64,000 bases of DNA from Ceratodon purpureus. Taxonomy: Eukaryota; Streptophyta; Bryopsida; Pseudoditrichales; Ditrichaceae. Both the position numbers and the translations under genes were made by a program. How positions within the stretch are numbered: the first letter of the stretch is position 1; every line of letters begins with the position of its first letter. The notes under the pieces are model-generated. The model worked only from the letters and a program-made list of their open reading frames with translations, made no database searches and was not told the origin of the DNA. This document shows, one piece after another, positions 39,396 to 52,240 of the stretch. The stretch covers positions 20,450,177 to 20,514,176 of the forward strand of contig CM026422.1 of NCBI GenBank assembly GCA_014871385.1, in the 5' to 3' direction.

Positions 39396-42243
39396 CCCAA
39401 GTCCCAGAGCAGGTCCCTAGTCGAGGTCCCAAAACACCATGGGAACGCAGTATCGGGAACAAAAACAGGCCGATGTGACCGCTAGTCAGATTGTCCGGAG
39501 CGACTGGTTCAAAATGACTGGAAACAGTATAAGTCACATTTTGGTTTATGCCCTATTACAGTCATAAAACCCAGTCACATTGGGCTGGATTTGTTGTAGT
39601 GCAATTTGGTGGGTGGGCGAAGGAGCGGATTTGCACGAGAGGCAAATGCATCTGAAAGGAGCAGGTGCGGGCAAGGCTTTGCATCACTGCTGCCGCCTAT
39701 ACCAGGTACGTTACAATATCCATCAGTTACCGATCGAGTTTCAATTCATTAACTGTGAGATGGCTCTGTAGAGATGCTCCGAAGCAGAGATGAGCAGGTG
39801 GCAAATCAACTCCAGCCGATCCCGGTGACTGCAGTATCATCGATAATGTATCTCGGTTAACGATGGCAGTAGGGGTAGAAGTTAATCTCAGCCTATGTAC
39901 GTCATTAGTAATTACTTGCATGCTAGATCAGACATGGAAGAATAATTTTTGGATTCCATGTAAAACTTCACTTACACAGTCAATGTGCCTGCAGGATTCG
40001 GCACTGCAGGTGCGACGCTTCATCGGCCAGCGACCCGCGCTGCTAGCGTCTACGGAGTCACACCGAGGGCGCAGGCTGGAACTGGCCAGCAGCCGCTTGC
40101 CGAAGACGTAGCAGCAGGCGCTGGATTTGCACGAGGCTCACACGTCGACGAGGTACCTACAGTGCCACCGGACAGTCAGCGATCAGCATTTGGAGTGCCA
40201 AGCGGGCATGCAAGCAGATCTCGAAAACGCACACGCCTATGGACGGACAGTCAGCTCGAAGCAGCTATTGCGGCAATTGACGCAGGAAACAGAATTTCTA
40301 CTGTTGCAAGGGACTTCGACATACCAGCTTCGTCACTCAGGGACCACATCAATGGAAGAACTCTGCAGCGGAAAAAGGGTCGGCAAGGTGTCTTAACTGT
40401 GGAAGAAGAAACCGCTTTGGTCCATTGGATTCTTGATATGCAGGACCATGCTCATCCAATATCAGTCATGGAGTTAAAAAGCAAAGTCACCGAAATTACA
40501 CAGGAGCGTTGGACGCCCTTCAGGGACGGTATACCTGGACGTGGGTGGCTTAAGTGGTTTAGACATCGTCATCCAGAGTTGACGCTCAGATCTGCACATG
40601 GTTTAGAAGAGGGACGGGCAAGAGCTCTGAATCCTAGTAATGTTGCCTCATTCTACAAAAACCTTGAAGAAGCATACGACCGCTACAGATATCCTGCCGC
40701 CTATATCTGGAATGCAGACGAATCAGGGGCACAAGCAGGCAAGAACGGAGGGGGGACTCTGGTCTTTGCTCGACGAGGCACTAGATCTGTCCACACAACA
40801 GTGCCAAACAGCAGAGAACATTTAACGGTCTTGTCATGCGTGAACGCAGCAGGTGAGCACATTCCAAATTTTTATATTTTCAAAGGCAAACGTAAACAAC
40901 GGAATTATATAGCTAGATGTGAACCTAAGGCATGCATGGCTATGCAACCGAACGGCTGGATGACAGCATTCTTGTTTTCAGCCTGGATCTCACACTTCAT
41001 AGAGATTGTCAAAGAAAGGTACGGAATATCAGAGAGCAATAGGCACCTTCTTATCTTAGACGGTCACGGATCACATGTCACACTTGAGGTGGTGCAGAAG
41101 GCTAAGCATGAAGGCCTCGACATCATCACATTGCCTAGCCATACAAGCCATAGGTTGCAACCTCTTGATGTTAGTATCTTCAAACCTTTCAAAGTAGCAT
41201 TTCGACAATACCGGGATAAGTGGACTATCCAAAACAAAGGTCGTGGAGCTCAAAAAGAAGAGCTGGCAGAGTGGGTATCACTAGGGTTACGAAAAGCACT
41301 CACACCTGAAAAAATTGTGAAAGGATTTGCCGCCACAGGGATATGGCCCCTACGCCCCACAGCCATGGACAGTCACATGCAACCCAGCGAATGCTTCGCA
41401 GAGCCTCTGGAAGAAGGCGACGATGATTCAGGATTTGACTCCGACTTGCAAGTCAACGAACAGGCCCAGTCGAGGTCTTATCAGATTCAGCCCGGCGTAT
41501 CAGGCACTGCCGAGGGCGCAGGCACCGCCTAGGGCGTATCAGGCACCGCAGGTGCATGCAGGTTGTATCACCACGGCACTGCAGGCCAAGCCGAGCCAAG
41601 CTACCTGCATGGCGATGAAACCCAAGAGATAGGCCACAGTGAGATGGGCGGGTTGCTCGATGTGGCAGGAACTGAAACGAATGCGGCACAATGCAGTGAG
41701 ATGGGCGAGGGTGAGCAGGTGATACCTGAGACGCAGCCACCAACACAATATTTTGTGCAATCAGAGAGTGACAATTCCACAGAATTCGGTGAAGACACAG
41801 AGTCTGAAGGAGAGGCACCGCCAAGTATCGAGCCACGAAATCTTTTCCCACTACCGCACCTGCAACGATCCAGAAGAACTCGAGCACAAGGTGAGCCACT
41901 TATTGATTATTCAAAGTCGATTCTCATGACCTCCGAAGAATATATAGCTGCAATGAAAGAGAAGGTAGCTAAAAGAGAAGCTGTGGCAAAAGAGCGAGAG
42001 GCACGCAAGAACCAAGCAGAGCAGAAAAAAATTCAACGTGAGGAGTCCAAAGCAAGGAAAGAAGCTGAGAAGGCACGGAAAGAAGCGGAGAGGGTCTTAC
42101 GACGCATCCAAGCAGAGCGGAAGAAGGCGGACAGGGAGCGTGAGAGGGCAAGGCGAGCTGCTGAGCAAGCTCGGAAGCGGCAGGAAGCGGAGGCGAGAAA
42201 GCGCAGCAGAGTCGACGGTGGTCCAACCATTCCGAGCTACTGA

Positions 42244-45200
42244 AGGTGAGCTGGTTAAGAGGAGTGCGGGGCGAGGAGCGGGAAGTAGGGAAATCGGCGC
42301 GGGAGGGAGGCTTGAGGCTGGCAACGGTCAGTGGCCGAGGCGGGAGACTCGTGATCAGTAGAGTTGGTGTCGGCTTGGCGCGGGCCAGGCAGGCATCGCT
42401 CATAGGGACCATTGCTGTCTCGTATGGGCCCAGCTCCTTTTGCTTTTTAGAGCTCCCACCCACTGATGCCCATGCGTTTCTTGACGGTTTTTAGTACACA
42501 CACTATTACCCATGCATGTAGCAGAGGACTATTTCACACTTTCTCTGACGCAGATTTAGAGTTGATGTAGTTTGGAATTTTGAACCACTCCAACACGTTT
42601 TGTAGTTGTGTATTTAACTTTTTTGGGGACTACCTAGATTGGTATAGTGATACTTAAATTCCAGTAAAAGCTACATGTCCACTCACTTTTAGAGGCTGCT
42701 ACAGACAACCATGGATTTATGTTGAAATCGCACTTTGAAAATTTCCAGTGATTACATGCTTGTGAGTGAAGCTTCCAAACTTATATCAATATTTTTCATT
42801 TCTTTTTGCTAATCCAACAATATTACTTTCATTCTTGAAAAGTCACTTTCACTACCCTAAAATTCTTATTTCTGTGGTTATGGGTGCTGCTACCTTAGAT
42901 GGATTGATGCAGTACGCTGCCAGCCCTTTTTTTTTCATTTTTCATGAAGTGCTGAAGTGGCGATATAAAATGTTATAGAAGTGCTGCATATTTCAACATT
43001 CATCCACATATTGGATAGAAAATATCACATTAGAAGATATCACATATTAATAATTTTATATTCATTCATAATCTGGCTATTTCATTCAAGATATTATTTT
43101 AGTTTAAAGTTTTTTGGCAACAAACTTTATGGTTTTTGGCCATTTTTTAGCCAAACTATTTTTTTCTAGTGCAATATGGCTTTTTTCGCCCAAAAAAAAA
43201 GGGCTGGTCGCTGTAGAGGTTTGGAGTAGAACTAGAGTGGGTGTCCAAGTTAAAGAGCATTGATTCATTATTGTACCTTTCGGTAAAGGATTATTAGGGG
43301 GGGTTTAGTTGGTCAAAGAGTTTGACGTATTCACACCACATATTATAATACCTCTAAAATTATATGTCGTAAGGCAACAAGGAATAAAATGAAGAAACTA
43401 TTTAACTTCTCAGAAGAAATTATCTCAAAGTACTTTAAACCTCATTTTAATCTTAGAAAATATTCATTCTTCATGTCATTAAATGCAAATTGTTTATCAC
43501 GTGTTAATTGAATAGAACAACCAATTGTTTACACCACCCTATTAATAATGATATATTCAATTTAGAGTAAATTATTTTTGCAAAGACCATTGATTTGTTA
43601 TATTTCTGCAAGTTTGTGGAATTTAAAACTTCAAATAAAGAATCAATAAAGAACCTTAATTAGAGTGACATGAAGAAAATGGGTAGAAATGAAGATATCA
43701 TTGAAAACGGAAGCATGTCTTAAATAAAAAAGACATTTCTTCTTTTTTCCAAAATTATATTTAAAGAAGATAAGCGTGTATAAGCACCTTCTCTATATTA
43801 CATTATGGACATTGTATAGTATATAAATTTATTTATTTTTAAATTTTTATAACTTAAAAAATAGCCATATTGTCTTATCATAATGTGATATGAATTACAA
43901 GTATAATTGAAAAATTCTTAACCCTTATCATATAGTATGATCAAGGTTTATTTGGAAAGTTAATTGAATGACTACAAAGTTTCAATATCCTTTCATATTA
44001 AAAGAATAAACCATAACAATGCCATGCTTACTTGTATTAAACTTAATAAAGTATATGTTGTCTTGTTACATTTTTCCACTTATTACCATCATTTTCATGT
44101 ACAAAAAAATAAAAATAAAAATAAAAAATAAAATATTCTTGCCTTAAACATTTGGAGTATTTAACTTATACATTTTTAGATATCATTGGAGTTAAAGTAA
44201 GGTTTTTACTTGAAATTTCAACACAAAAGAAGCGTCTTGATAAAAATAGAATTGTTGAGCGGATATTACATGAATGTACATAAAAGACTTAGTCTGTAGG
44301 CAAATGTATAAAAAGATTATATTTAAAAAATAATAATTTATAAGGAATAAAAAAAATCCGCACTCTACTTCTTTTTCATTGTTGACAATGATGGGGAGAT
44401 AGGAATGCTAGAAGTTTGTTTTGTTATAGGAACCTTTCTAAGAATGTGGAAAACTACATAAAAAACTATCACCATCTTTTAGGTGACAGTAAGCTCAAGT
44501 TGGTGGTTGAATTTGTTCCACAAGTCAAGACCTTACTCTTAGTGAATGATCACAATAGAAGACATTGTGAATGCTACTTCTCTTTAACTAGTCCGTTTAA
44601 TAAATTATTCTAAAATCCTGTTAAGCCACAAAGTATTTACATCAATGAGCCTTAAAAGTAACATGTCAAACATTGATAAGTGACGCTTTTACAATGTCCT
44701 TTACACATGTAATGGAGATGACAATAATCATATGATAATAATATATATTTTAAGAATCAACATACAAATAAAATACAACAAACATGTAAATATATATCTC
44801 ACATAATAAACACATTCCATGATCAATACTTAATTATAACAATCAATGTACTCTACATTCACCACTAACAACCTTGCGATTTTCAAAGCTTTATTCAAGA
44901 AGACCTTATTTTCCAAACTCACGCCCTATAAAAAGACTATTTCCAATATCTAGACTTTCAACTCTTCGAAAAAATCACGAAAATTTCAAAACATGATTCT
45001 GTGATATTTGAATCTGCAGCAGTGATAGGGAAAGATTGGGCCCCTATGGCCGCGGACTGTCTTCCTCCCTGAATGAGGCTCCCCTGTTTGCAGAAGTAAT
45101 GCCATACTCCTGCTGGCGATGGCGTCCCAGGAGACCTCTTAGGTTTCCATTGCCGAATGCGAGGTTGCCATGCGCTCATAGCTGACACGATCCGTGTCTC

Positions 45201-45385
45201 TTCCGGGCTTTGGCGGGATGCAATGGCGTTGCTGATGGAGCGTCTCTCGGATGGGAGTCTGCAGTGGACGATACATGGAATGGCGCTGCATTGAAGGCGT
45301 GGAGCTTTTGCGGGGGGTGTTTCGGAGACCATTGAGTGCTGCATTGTGCGGGTGCGCGATCGCGTTGGATTGCTAGGTTTTTGGC
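42244..45385. other. spacer between transposase gene and TON1
   Basis: 42244-42500 is GC-rich and probably the 3' side of the transposase gene. 42500-44950 is strongly AT-rich without coding signal. 44950-45385 is GC-richer and probably the TON1 promoter and leader. Confidence 0.5.
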
Positions 45386-45502
45386 TTGTTTTTAATCATT
45401 GGAGGCTTACCGCGGGGATTCGGTAGCCTGGTGAGGTGTTGGCATCGGGGCGTGGGGGTTGCTGAGGGCTGTGAGGAGGCGTGTCGTGTGCGAGGGGCAG
45501 CC

Positions 45503-48500
45503 ATGGACGACTATATGCGGGAGATGGTCGACCTCAAGACGCTGGTGACCAAAACCCTGGAGAAGCGGGGCGTGCTCGCCAGAATTCGAGTATGTCTGTT
45601 TCCTTGACCTATTTGTGCCAGTCCGCCGGAACAATTTTATAAGAAATGTTGCAATGCCGCATTCGACTTAAGAAATTCTGCAGTGTTTTAGGAAGGTTTA
45701 GGTCCCTAGGAGTATTTTATTAGCTGTGATGTGCGTTACAGCTAGTATACGCAAAACCGCATTGTATTGTAAAGTTGCCATTTTCGTGTTGCGCTCATTT
45801 TTCATGAACAGCAGCAATGGCCATATTTCCTCTCTTAAAATGTTACTGGGATATTGCCTGGAGAATCGGTATACTATGAATGGCAAGCCTTAACCAGATG
45901 GGATACATCCTGTACGTGAAGCATGAAGCTAGGGATTCAGATGGCTACTTTCATGCATTTACTGCTATGACGAGGGTGCACCCTTCATCTTGAGACTGAT
46001 ATTGCAATTAGACTCCTTCAAATGGCTGCCCGAGATGCCGCACCAGGAAATTATCGGGTGAAAGGACTAGCAAGTGATCTTAAGCAAATGACATGGAGGG
46101 ATTTTCACTTGAAGCAACCGGTGACAATGCTGGCATGTCTGGTCGCAACGTACAGGGCAGAACCCGACCCTAACACCCCGTCCGATCGAATAAAAGCACA
46201 GAAGGGATATTCAGCCCGACTGTGTACTGATTCTGGGGGACTGACAAGCTATTCGTAGTTGGGGTACAGTTCGTTTCGATGTGCTGACGTATGTTCCAAT
46301 GGATGCAGGCGGAGCTGCGCGCCAATGTCTTCCAGGCCATGGAAGAGCAAGACCATGAAGCAGAAAGCAATGGCTCGACGACATTTTCGATACTTGGAAC
46401 ATGCAACGAGCGGGCGAAGAAACTGCATACGTCCTCATCAGGCATGTTACATGATTCATTACGATGGCCTTAGTATGAGCATATCATTCCACAACACTCG
46501 TTTCACTCCTTGGTCTGAGGCCGGTTGTCGTGCGCCTAGTCGTTGTTATGTCAGTATTGATACTGGGACTGTGTATGGTGGTACAGATCATGTGGTTGTT
46601 TTGCTTGTTGCGAGTGGACTAATTCTGAGGGCGTGGTGGCGTTGATCGCCGCGGCGTTTTCTGTTGTGCGCGCACTGTTTGGTGGAGCCTATCTGATTGC
46701 CTGTTTATGATGAGCAGGCAAGTTGCTGATGGCATTGGTGTGCGAGTATATGGAGTGGTGCGAGTTGGATCACACGCTGAAGGTTTACATGCCGGAGCTG
46801 AACCAGGTATTTTCGTTGTCGACTGGCCGAAGAGGTTGCGGTAGGCGTGGGTTGAACATGCTGGAGTGTCGTTAGTGGGTCTCTTTCGTTTGCTGACAAA
46901 TCGCTCCCTTGGTGTACAGCCCAGGGCGTACAACAGAGCCGAACTAGTGGACATTCTGGGACTGGGTGGTGAGGCGAAGGCAGAGAGTCAGGATTCTCGG
47001 CCTCTGCTGCTGAGCATGGTGGAGTCTTTTCTGAATGAGGTAGGTGGAGCAGTTGGCGGTAGCGACTGTCTGCACAATGATTCGTTTCTGTATAGAAATG
47101 CGGTCATTTATCTTGGACGTGGAGGGGAGGTCCGTCTGAGCATGTGCGATGTTGGTGCAAGTTGTACTCGTCAGCCGCGGGTGTGGCCGAGGCTAATGCT
47201 GCGCGCAATGAATGTGTTGTCACTGTTAGTATGAAGGATTTCTACGAGGGAATTAGCTCTTCGAAACGTGATGGGGTTCTTCATCGGAAGTTTTCTACAC
47301 TATCGCTTACTTGGTGCCGATCCGAGTCATCGTCAGACTGTGAAGTGCTAATCGCAGGCGTAGAGGATAGATGTACGTGAGACGGGAGTTGAGGTATACT
47401 AGTTATCGGTGACGCTTTGGCAGGAGCGAGAGTAAGATCTTGGGTTCATTCGTCTCTCAAGTCATCAGCAGGCACGCTGGGGACTTTGGTGACCGAATTG
47501 AGCACTTTGTGATGTGTGCAGAAGAAGGACGGGTCAGTGACTGGAACTCCCGCACAATCCAAACAGTCACGACATGGGGCAGCAGGGGGGCCGAGGCAGT
47601 TTAGCGGGAACTCTTCCGGCGCTGTGGACCCTTCCGAAGCTGTGGAGGCACGTGTGTCGATGTCCAGGTACGATGACCGACCGAGTCTGTTTTAATAGGC
47701 TGCGTGTAGTGTCGTGGATTTCGTTTTCACAAACGTGTAGTCTCTTGCATTGATGGGTGGAGGGCGGTAGTGAACTGACATGCAGTGAGTTTGATTTATT
47801 GCAGCAAGAAGTCATCGGAAAAGCCCGTGGGAGGCTCGCATGATGGCTCATTTCAAGGCCGCCCTGAGGCAGAGCCAGTTGTAAGTCCCAGTTTTCTGTG
47901 CCCTGGATCTGTCACTGTGGAGCTTGTAGACGTCGACGGCATGTTTTTGGGTACATTGTGGTGCACATTTGGTTTGTTGTGATCTGTTGGTCCAATTTCT
48001 GCCGAGTCTTAAGTCCTGTTCTCTGCAGTTATAAGAAGGGTGCTGTGGCATGGACTAGTGGAACGGTCGCTGGTAGCGTGAGCTCCGTGAAGGGCTTCAC
48101 TACCGCGATCTTGAGACATGTCTGGAAATGATTCTAGAGTGTGTATGGGGCCTAGCAATGCCGTAGTGAATTGCTCTGTCTGTCTTTTCGGCTTTGTTGG
48201 CAGGTCCGAATCTGTAGTGTACGTGCTATGAACACGCCGGTAGTGGTTTGCCTGCGCACGGATTGTAAATCTGGCCAAAGCCTTGTTGGGGTATTCGTTC
48301 ACTCGAACAGCGGGCCGAGAGGTTGTGTAGGATTCTGTTTGACAGGCTGTCTCTTCACAATGGATCGTGGAGGCGCTCGTGACATTCATGTGGGGTTTGT
48401 TGAGGCCGAGTCTGAAAGGAATGAATTCCCGCCTCACATTGGGTTGTGATGCAATGCAGGGGGTTGCGAATGATGGGACGATGAGCCCAAGGGTTTCCGA

Positions 48501-50306
48501 TGACAGTCAGAAGCTGTATGAGAAGTCGTCGAATCGGGCCCAGGCACTGTTAGGTGACTTGCCACAGCATAGGCGGAGCAGCGGGTACGTGATTGCTTGA
48601 TGAGTTGAGATTGGGGTGGTACCAGAATCAGGTGTTTGTAGATGTCTCCGGATGTTTGTTTGAGGTTCCAAACGCTTTGTCGTTTTTGGTTGGCCTTACT
48701 GTTTTTGGTGCCTGGCAGGCTGCCAGGATTTAGTGGTATGTCACGGTCGGGTCTGAATACAAGAGGAAGCAACAACGGTTCGGCAAATGATCAACAGACC
48801 GGTGAGTGTGAGGCTCTGAGAGGGACTTTGCTTGGGGGTTCGGGGATCAGATATCGATGATGTAAAGTTTGGTTGGTTTGCAGGTTGTACTTGTGTGGTG
48901 TTCTTATGTAGCGAGCGTTTGTCTGATGTTAGTGACAGGGTGAAAACGTTGTACTGTTGGTGCAGTTGTGGGAGGTGTGGATGGCGGAGGATCGTATCCA
49001 AGAGGAGGCAGAGATAGGGACAATGATGGTAAGAGAAGAGAATACTCGTGGAGCGAGGAAGATGAGCCTCACGGCGGGAGTTCCGTGAACAGGAAGAACG
49101 AAGGTGGCTGGAGGGATCAGGATTATGACAATGTGTACTCAAACCCAGCAGCGCGTGCGGAGAAAGGGGACGGGAAGGGTCAAGTAGGTGAAGAGAGCTC
49201 GAGGTGAGTGTTGAGGGTACAGAGCCACATCGCGTTCGCGATTTTCGTAGTGCACGAAGTAGTGAAGAGGTCGTTTACTTGAACTTACCGGTTCACTCGT
49301 TTGGTGGCAGTCAAGCTAGAAGGGCCTCGTCTATGGAGAACTCGAGCAAGGCTCTGAGCAACCTTCATTTGGGTGAGTTGATCCGAGCCCCATGCCTGAT
49401 GGAAAAGTGCGAACAGGTTGTAGGGCAGTAGGTGGAGGATGTTGATGGCCTAGTTTGGGTCATGTTGCGCCCTCCAAAGGTAGGCGCAAGTGGTTTTGCG
49501 AACGTGTAGGCGTCTGGAGGCCTGTCCGTTTGGCTCGAACTGCGGTTGCTTGACCGACTCATGTTAGAGAAGTCTGCAAGCAGTTGGAGTCATGTCGCAG
49601 AGGGTCGATGGTGATGGATGGTGTCGTTGGGTAGCGTTGCGAGGAATGTTTTGCATGAACGTGGTGATTGTTGGCGAACGAGGGGATGGTTTTAATTAAC
49701 TCCGTTTGTGATCCAGCAGACGACGATAGCGCATCTGAGTTTGGCGGGCATCAGAGCTCTGGATCTAGGGGGACGCCGACAGGCCAACAATGGCAAGGAG
49801 CCCCGAGAGAGAATAGTGCGGCGGCAGCCAGGTGCGGTGGCAGTTTTCGACCTTTTCCTACGTAGTAGGCTGTTGTGTGGACATTGATGCAAAGGGGACA
49901 CGATTGGGCACATGTTACCGTGGTTAGGAAGGATGTTTCTTTGGTTGGCGTGTCGATGAGCACGCGGGTGATACTCACAGAGGGCGTCATTGCTCCCACT
50001 GGCTGGCGTCTGGGATGACGTGCAGTTGATGCATTGGCAGATGATGTTTTGTGGCAAGGATGTTGGGAGAAGCATCACGTTGATTGCCAAGCCGACAACA
50101 AGCGTTGGTAGATAACGTTGGCAGTACAGGTTGTGTCGTGATCTGGATGTGGCATGGTGACCAGGCAATGGAATGTATTGGCACGGTGCATGAGACATGA
50201 AATGTGAGACGTGTGTGTGTTTTGTGCAATGTGCAGCGCGGGGAGCAAGAAACAAGCTTCGGCGTACTTCTACAGCGACAGCGAAGAAGAAAATGCTCCA
50301 GAGTAA
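45503..50306 (+). CDS. TON1: TONNEAU1 (TON1/FOP-like) LisH protein
   Basis: Component of the TTP complex at the cell cortex, needed for cortical microtubule order and the preprophase band. Twelve exons: 45503-45589, 46309-46441, 46718-46806, 46920-47039, 47522-47667, 47805-47880, 48460-48584, 48719-48801, 48966-49203, 49311-49372, 49720-49831, 50237-50306; 1,341 nt, 446 residues, no stop. The start MDDYMREMVDLKTLVTKTL and LGTCNERAKKLHTSSSG are diagnostic. Exon 3 carries the LisH-like segment LLMALVCEYMEWCELDHTL (about residues 75-95). The tail is acidic and low-complexity (Gly/Ser/Arg-rich), ending YFYSDSEEENAPE. Arabidopsis TON1 is about 260 residues, so this copy is extended by nearly 190. 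Intron 2 has a GC donor (CAG|GCATGT). Exons 1-4 are secure; borders in the tail are inferred from phase and splice sites. Confidence 0.92.
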
Positions 50307-51385
50307 ACCTCTCCTGAATTTGACGCCTCCTGTAGTAGGTCGTTAACTTAGAGGTGTTCGTTAGGGGGCTGTAGCTGAAACGATGGCACCGCCACTGCGT
50401 GGATGGAGTGCGCACAGTGCCATGTATCTGTCGGCTGGTATGATTGCGTGCCCCAGGAGCCAACACTTCGATATACATGTCATGGTGGATAGGTAGCAGT
50501 GGTGGTTTCGCGCGTCTTATTAATTCCATTCTGGACGATTGGGTGTGTATGCGTGTACATACACTGAGGACATTTGGGGAGTGTAGCGTGACTCACTTGT
50601 GTTTGGAAGATGTGCATGGTTGTGGACAGAATCCCGGATGAGCGGTTCGAGTTCTGATGAATATGTGAAGATTGTACTTGGGCAAGATGGCTCTTTTCTG
50701 TTGGCGTCGTGTGGAATTAGCTGTTTTGCAGGGACTCAGAGGAGAGAAGTGGAGCCTGGAATGGATGTTGTGGGGTTGCGGTTGTAAACGAGAAAGTACT
50801 AGTTCTGGATCCTGGTAGCTGGGTGATGGTATGATTGAGTCTCTCTGGGCCGTCGAAGTTTTTGAGATGGTGTTTTTCTTGTTTCCACACAAATCAGCAT
50901 GACAGAAGCGACTCGGGTTTACTGTCTGGGTTTTGGTGCCTACTGTTTACCTCTACCGTATACTAGGCCATGTACTTGGCTTAGGTAGGCGCTGGCTTGT
51001 ATGCAAGCTGCAGGGAGTCCTGGAAAATTTCTGGTCTGATTTCATGATTTACGAGAAGCTGGGAGTACTATTTGATTTGGGTGCTTTCGGAAAGTTTTTG
51101 TCGAGGAACCTTTTGTTACGAGTGAGTTCTGGAATCAGGTCTGAACACTTCGATTTTAACGTACATGTTCTGCTACTTAGACAGTGCAAATGTAGGTGTT
51201 GACCAGAAATTTGACAACTCGTATATTCAATTGAGCACTTAAGTTTATGAGGATGCATATGTATGTGCAATCCAGAAACAACTTAATAATAAACAACAGG
51301 AGTTGCTTCGACGCCTTCGCAACAGATCGAAAGTCAATGTAACCAAAATTTTATTCCATTGCTAGTGGAGACTATGCTTTAACCA
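50307..51385. other. spacer downstream of TON1
   Basis: Chance ORFs only. The beginning is probably TON1 3' UTR. Confidence 0.5.
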
Positions 51386-51389
51386 CTTG

Positions 51390-52240
51390 CTATCCACCCT
51401 GGTCTACTTCTAATTTCCCACTCGCCTATGAGGGAAAATGTCTGCTGCAAAGGCTAGGCTGCATCGATCTTGGAAGGGATGTTCCATTTATCGTCGGAAT
51501 GCTTGGGCGGTGATCCCACATCAAGGCCACCATCGATGTTGAATCCAGGCGGCATCGGCACCAGCACTGGCACGACCTGCGCTGGGGCCGGTGGTGGCGG
51601 TGGTGGAATATTGGCTTGAAAACGATCTCCGTTACCTTGTGCCGCCATTGGGTTTGAACGAACTAACACAAGTTACTCACACGCGTTAGTAAACTTGGGA
51701 CCATCGTAATATGCCTGAATCCATGTATTCACCACCCTACTCTTCATAATACGTACTGATGGCTCAACATCTTCTACCAAGTGCTGAAACCAAGTGCCAT
51801 ACCATCCTTCTCAACAAATTTGATTAGCAACGACCAGAAATCATGAAACGGGACCCGAAGGGCAAGAAGCTGCAACACCGCATCTGAAATTCTAAACAAT
51901 CTTCGTGATTCTGAAATCAAAAACCTGCAACACTAACCGAACTTGAAAGTACACATTCGCCAGAAAGAAGAAATGACATAAAAGAAACATCATCCCTCCC
52001 GGAACGAGGAACCTATGATCGACACTCCAGCAGCTAAAGAAAGCACTACCTCAGAGAACCAAAGAAATAAAACGAAACGAGGAACAAGTCATTGACCAGA
52101 CACTATCATTGAACAACTTCAACAATTGGTCACCCAGAAGATGCAAACACCGCCTCATACAAGCGAAATAGTACATTGGTATGAGAAGACTTCCTATGGC
52201 ATGAGTAGCTGGACTTAAATATAAAGTGGTCTAAGAGCAA
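51390..52240 (-). pseudogene. gene fragment of unknown family, copy A
   Basis: The last exon (51669-51454) encodes a proline-rich segment (QANIPPPPPPAPAQVVPV) followed by a conserved C-terminus, FNIDGGLDVGSPPK and SKIDAA. Upstream coding-like stretches, on different frames, read VPFHDFWSLLIKFVEKDG (about 51850) and RIMKSRVVNTWIQAYYDG (about 51730), with stops and frame changes between them. I do not recognise the family. A second copy lies at about 57250-58215 on the opposite strand. Similarity extends through non-coding sequence on both sides of the last exon, so the two share a genomic origin. Confidence 0.6.

Larger units (their letters stand above)
34543..39601. mobile_element. Pack-CACTA element, 5,059 bp
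   Basis: Ends CACTACAACAAATCC... and ...GGATTTGTTGTAGTG form perfect 29-bp terminal inverted repeats. CAA at 34540-34542 and again at 39602-39604 is the 3-bp target duplication typical of CACTA/EnSpm elements. Both subterminal zones (about 34570-34880 and 39240-39590) are packed with AGTCA/TGACT motifs, the usual transposase-binding arrangement. No TNPD-like transposase is visible, so it is non-autonomous. The middle (about 35950-38990) is GC-richer and contains host gene fragments from an O-fucosyltransferase and SEC16. It sits in exon 1 of a pogo-type transposase gene. Confidence 0.95.
34328..42243 (+). pseudogene. pogo/Tigger-type DDE transposase gene, split by a CACTA insertion
   Basis: Cut-and-paste transposase of the Tc1/mariner-pogo group (CENP-B-like). 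Exon 1 runs from ATG 34328 to 39702 but is interrupted by the CACTA element at 34543-39601. With the insertion and one CAA copy ignored, it stays in frame and splices (donor 39703, acceptor ending 39994) into exon 2 in phase. Exon 2 encodes a helix-turn-helix region (SRKRTRLWTDSQLEAAI, then VARDFDIPASSLRDHI), a CENPB-type second HTH (WLKWFRHRHPEL) and a DDE_1 core: Asp in WNADESG (40717), LDGHGSH (41059) and RLQPLDVSIFKPF (41167), spaced DD35D. A TAG at 41530 is followed in the same frame by an acidic linker and a Lys/Glu/Arg coiled coil to 42243. No flanking TIRs were found, so it may be an old element or a domesticated gene. Confidence 0.85.
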
